Assembly (NCBI RefSeq): GCF_014647795.1
Contig: NZ_BMPW01000001.1
Span: 124,001 to 188,000 of the forward strand
Origin: Actinoplanes campanulatus
GTDB lineage: Bacteria > Actinomycetota > Actinomycetes > Mycobacteriales > Micromonosporaceae
DNA length: 64,000 nt
Direction: 5' to 3'
The notes beneath the pieces were generated by a model. That model saw only the letters and a program-made list of their open reading frames with translations. It was not told the origin of the DNA and searched no databases. Shown piece by piece: positions 61,676 to 64,000 of this stretch. Position 1 is the stretch's first letter. Each line of letters opens with the position of its first letter. The position numbers and the translations under genes are program-made.

Positions 61676-63577
61676 TCAGAACGAGGCCACCGTGAACGTC
61701 GAACTGCTCGACACCGCCGAGAAGTTGACGAGCGCACTGTCTACAGACTGGCCATCGTTGACCACCGTGACCGTATAGGTACCGTCAAGCACCTCGGTGC
61801 CCGTGCCGATCGTTGGCGTGTGATCTGCGGTGGCACCCGTGATGGAGTCCTCCAGGTTGAGCGTGCAGATGATCTCCGCGTCGCTGATGGGCAGAACGCC
61901 GTTGCAGTAGCTGACCGGGTTCGCTCCGGTCTGCACGATCGCCGGGCGGGCACTGGTCAAGACTGCGTCATTCCACGCATTGTCTGTCAGCAGAACGTAG
62001 GACTCATCGTCGACCAGCGCCACACCGGTAGCCACGTCGCCAAACGTCAACCCGCCGAAGCCGGCCCCCGTAATGTCCAGCACCGGCGAGGTACCGGTCG
62101 GCGCCGTGTTCGGGGTTAGGTTGATGCCATAGGTGAAGGTGTACGGTGGCGTACCCGTGGTGGTCTTGGTGCCGGAAGACGTGGTGACGCTCAGGTGCGC
62201 AGGGCCCGGCGCGTGAGCGGTGGTGGTGCCGGTGAACGAGGTGGCGTCGACCACCGTGATGTTCGTGATCGGGCTACCGCCGAGCGAAGCGGTGAGGGTC
62301 GCACCGGCGGCCGTCGGGATGCCACTCAGCCCTGAGACGGTGAGGGTCTGCCCGCCCTGCGCCGGACCGGATCCGGTCGCCGTCGCCGCGCCGCCTTCGA
62401 CCGCGAACTGAGCGCCCGACAGATCCAGCACCGCGGCCACGGTGAAGACAGCCGGTGCCGTGGCCATCGCGGCGGCGGGGTCGTCACTCGCGTAGGCGCA
62501 AAGGTTCCACGGTGTAGTGACGTCCTTGCCTCCGACGATCACGTCGTCGTCCGGCAGGGTGACCGCGACCTTGGAATTCGTGATCTTCAATACCGTCGCC
62601 TCGAAGGGCTCCAGGCCGGTGGCAGCCCCGAGAGCGGCATCCGCTGGACGTGTGAGCGGGCAACTGTTCCGGGTGGCCAGCACGCTGGGGACGCCAGCGG
62701 CGAAGGGGGAGGTCGTGGTCGGCGCGGTGAGCGTCAAGTTGGTGGCTTCACCCGAACTGCCACCGGTCGGAACCACCGTGACGGCGGGCAGCGTCTTGTC
62801 GAAGCTGGCGAAGGTCACATTGCTGCGGGCCGCCAACGGAGTGGTGCCGGCCGTGGTGCCGCCATAGGAGCAGACATGGTAAGGCGTTCCGGCCGTCAAA
62901 GTCGCGACTGTCGCGGTCCCGGGCACGGTCACCGTGACTGCGGTGTTGACGGGAACGGAGGTGGTGGCGGCAACCTTCACCGTAGAGGTGGCGTTGATCC
63001 GCGTCCCAGCGAGCGGAGCGGTGTAGAGGGCTGGACATTCCGTGCCGGCGACGAACTGAGTCGTGTATGAGGTCCCGGTGAAGATCGCACTACTCCCGGT
63101 CAGGGTGATCTTTTCAGTGGCCTGCCCGGTGGTCGGGCTCAGCGCGGCGATGTTCACAGCGGTGACGAGGTTCGCGGTGGTCTCGGTGGCGACCAGTGCG
63201 CCCGTTGTCGCGCTGGCGTAGATGCACGTCTTGTAGGTGCCCGCGGGCAGGGCCGGCGTGGTGAGATGGGCGGTCGTGACGCTGGTCGCATCGATCAGAC
63301 CACCGTTCACGGCGCCGGTCACGGCCGTGTCATAGGCGGCCGGGCAGTTCGTTTCCGTCTGTGGCACGAACCGAACAGCCATCGTGTCGGCCAATGCGGT
63401 GCCACCGGTGAGATAAAGAACGGTGCCGCCGGCGATCGCCACCTGGCTTGTGCTGAGCGTGATGGCGGCGCTGGCCGGTGTCGCGGTGCCGGCCAGCACC
63501 AGCACGGCTGCTGCCGCCGCCGCACCTCCGGCCTTGAGTGGCCGGTGGCCGGGTCGTCGAGCTGTGGACTTGCGCAT
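61676..63577 (-). CDS. large secreted protein with IPT/TIG-like repeats
   Basis: The 633-residue product has a signal peptide (about 1-37, ending ATPASAA) and then several Thr/Ala/Gly-rich beta-sandwich modules. Phrases such as LSPTTGQATEKITLTGS and LNPTAPTGTSPVLDITGAGFGG-like stretches are typical of IPT/TIG folds, and paired cysteines occur in each module (NCPAAYD/KTCIYA, ECPALYT/HVCSYG, SCPL/NLCAYA, SYCNGV/IICTLN). This suggests four repeats each closed by a disulfide. It is probably a surface adhesin or structural protein. Its base composition is visibly less GC-rich than its neighbours, hinting at transfer or different constraint. GGAGGA precedes the ATG. Confidence 0.75.
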   Translation of the reverse strand: MRKSTARRPGHRPLKAGGAAAAAAVLVLAGTATPASAAITLSTSQVAIAGGTVLYLTGGTALADTMAVRFVPQTETNCPAAYDTAVTGAVNGGLIDATSVTTAHLTTPALPAGTYKTCIYASATTGALVATETTANLVTAVNIAALSPTTGQATEKITLTGSSAIFTGTSYTTQFVAGTECPALYTAPLAGTRINATSTVKVAATTSVPVNTAVTVTVPGTATVATLTAGTPYHVCSYGGTTAGTTPLAARSNVTFASFDKTLPAVTVVPTGGSSGEATNLTLTAPTTTSPFAAGVPSVLATRNSCPLTRPADAALGAATGLEPFEATVLKITNSKVAVTLPDDDVIVGGKDVTTPWNLCAYASDDPAAAMATAPAVFTVAAVLDLSGAQFAVEGGAATATGSGPAQGGQTLTVSGLSGIPTAAGATLTASLGGSPITNITVVDATSFTGTTTAHAPGPAHLSVTTSSGTKTTTGTPPYTFTYGINLTPNTAPTGTSPVLDITGAGFGGLTFGDVATGVALVDDESYVLLTDNAWNDAVLTSARPAIVQTGANPVSYCNGVLPISDAEIICTLNLEDSITGATADHTPTIGTGTEVLDGTYTVTVVNDGQSVDSALVNFSAVSSSSTFTVASF

Positions 63578-64000
63578 GCGAGGTCCTCCTACGGTCTGCG
63601 AAACCGCGATAGGGATTGGGAGCCCGCGCGCTTAGGCGACGGCGGGCCGTCTCGCCCGAAGCGTAACGATTAAGGGTGATAGAGATCCCGAAAGCTATAA
63701 ACAACCTCATTTTTCGGACACACCCACACCGCAGAGCTAACATGCCCCGCCCCCGCCCAGCACCGCGACCGCCGGACACCGCGGCGGCAACACACCGAAC
63801 ACCCCCACGGGCCCCTGCCGGACAAAACGAACCCCACCCCGCGCCGACGATGACCGATAAGCGCGATCAATTGGTGAGGTATGGCTTACCTAAATCGGGA
63901 GGAGTAAAGCCTTTCCTAAGCATTCTCCATTTCTGAGAATGCAACCTCGGAAACGTGCAGAACGGCAGAACAATAGGTAAGTTCGAATCAAGGCTCGTTA
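63578..64000. other. terminal intergenic region, AT-rich, with iron box
   Basis: No gene is supported in these 423 bases. The stretch 63660-63720 is AT-rich, as is 63860-64000, which includes the iron-box match and a small hairpin (ATTCTC/GAGAAT near 63922-63939). Promoters of the secreted protein on the minus strand and of a gene beyond the window on the plus strand are likely here. Confidence 0.55.
63875..63893 (+). promoter_or_regulatory. candidate DtxR/IdeR iron box
   Basis: TGAGGTATGGCTTACCTAA matches the 19-bp consensus TTAGGTTAGGCTAACCTAA of actinobacterial DtxR/IdeR/DmdR regulators at 15 of 19 positions, with the AGGT and ACCTAA half-sites intact. It sits in an AT-rich stretch before the window end and would control an iron-related gene outside the window. 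Confidence 0.6.

Noticed and set aside
63676-63936. 86-codon open frame near the window end
   Set aside because: It crosses AT-rich promoter-like DNA and the iron box, is Pro/Arg-rich and has no ribosome binding site.

Overview
The window is very GC-rich DNA with tightly packed genes, GTG and TTG starts, and stop/start overlaps of one to eight bases. Together with Lsr2, large LuxR-type (LAL) ATPase regulators, two FliA-like sigma factors, a second type II topoisomerase pair and a glutathionyl-hydroquinone-reductase homologue, this points to a filamentous actinobacterium, probably Micromonosporaceae (Actinoplanes-like). That placement is inferred from gene content, not from a database search. 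I see no rRNA, tRNA, CRISPR array or intact transposase.

Layout. 1-4.9 kb: end of a luciferase-like oxidoreductase, lsr2, a D,D-carboxypeptidase, a DUF456 membrane protein and a first FliA-like sigma factor. 4.9-9 kb: a HelD-type RNA polymerase recycling ATPase with an elaborate leader, a lipoprotein with a duplicated 5' end, and a second paralogous sigma factor. 9-17 kb: a DEAD-box helicase, a broken yceI next to two IS200/IS605-like end hairpins without transposase, a LAL regulator, a permuted papain-like hydrolase, an APP1-type phosphatase and small membrane proteins. 17-27.5 kb: a sirtuin, then a carbohydrate module of LacI regulator, Opp/Dpp-type ABC transporter (binding protein, two permeases, two ATPases), GH1 beta-glucosidase and methyltransferase, which looks like beta-glucoside or cello-oligosaccharide import and hydrolysis. 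27.5-31.2 kb: an aldo/keto reductase behind a MerR-type promoter, then about 1.6 kb rich in repeats around a Nudix gene. 31.2-40.5 kb: parC/parE, a degenerate nucleotidyl cyclase divergent from a second LAL regulator, and a DUF5995 protein. 40.5-47.1 kb: two two-component systems, one linked to a DUF5666 lipoprotein, the other divergent from a membrane protein. 47.1-49.1 kb: a MITE-like inverted repeat, a hydroquinone-reductase-like GST, and a MarR regulator divergent from an EamA exporter.

50.0-57.3 kb is the most interesting part. Four overlapping genes encode a SWIM zinc finger fused to DUF5691, a MoxR AAA+ ATPase, a DUF5682 protein and a VWA/MIDAS protein: a compact MoxR-VWA system whose biological role I cannot name. 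57.3-64 kb carries a small Cys-rich protein, a subtilase flanked by two paralogous anchored proteins, a large secreted TIG-like protein of visibly lower GC, and at the edge a good match to a DtxR/IdeR iron box facing an unseen gene.

Much of the noncoding DNA is structured: palindromic operators (LacI, MerR, MarR, NarL types), strong hairpin terminators, REP-like palindromes, tandem repeats and transposon relics. These are listed separately below.
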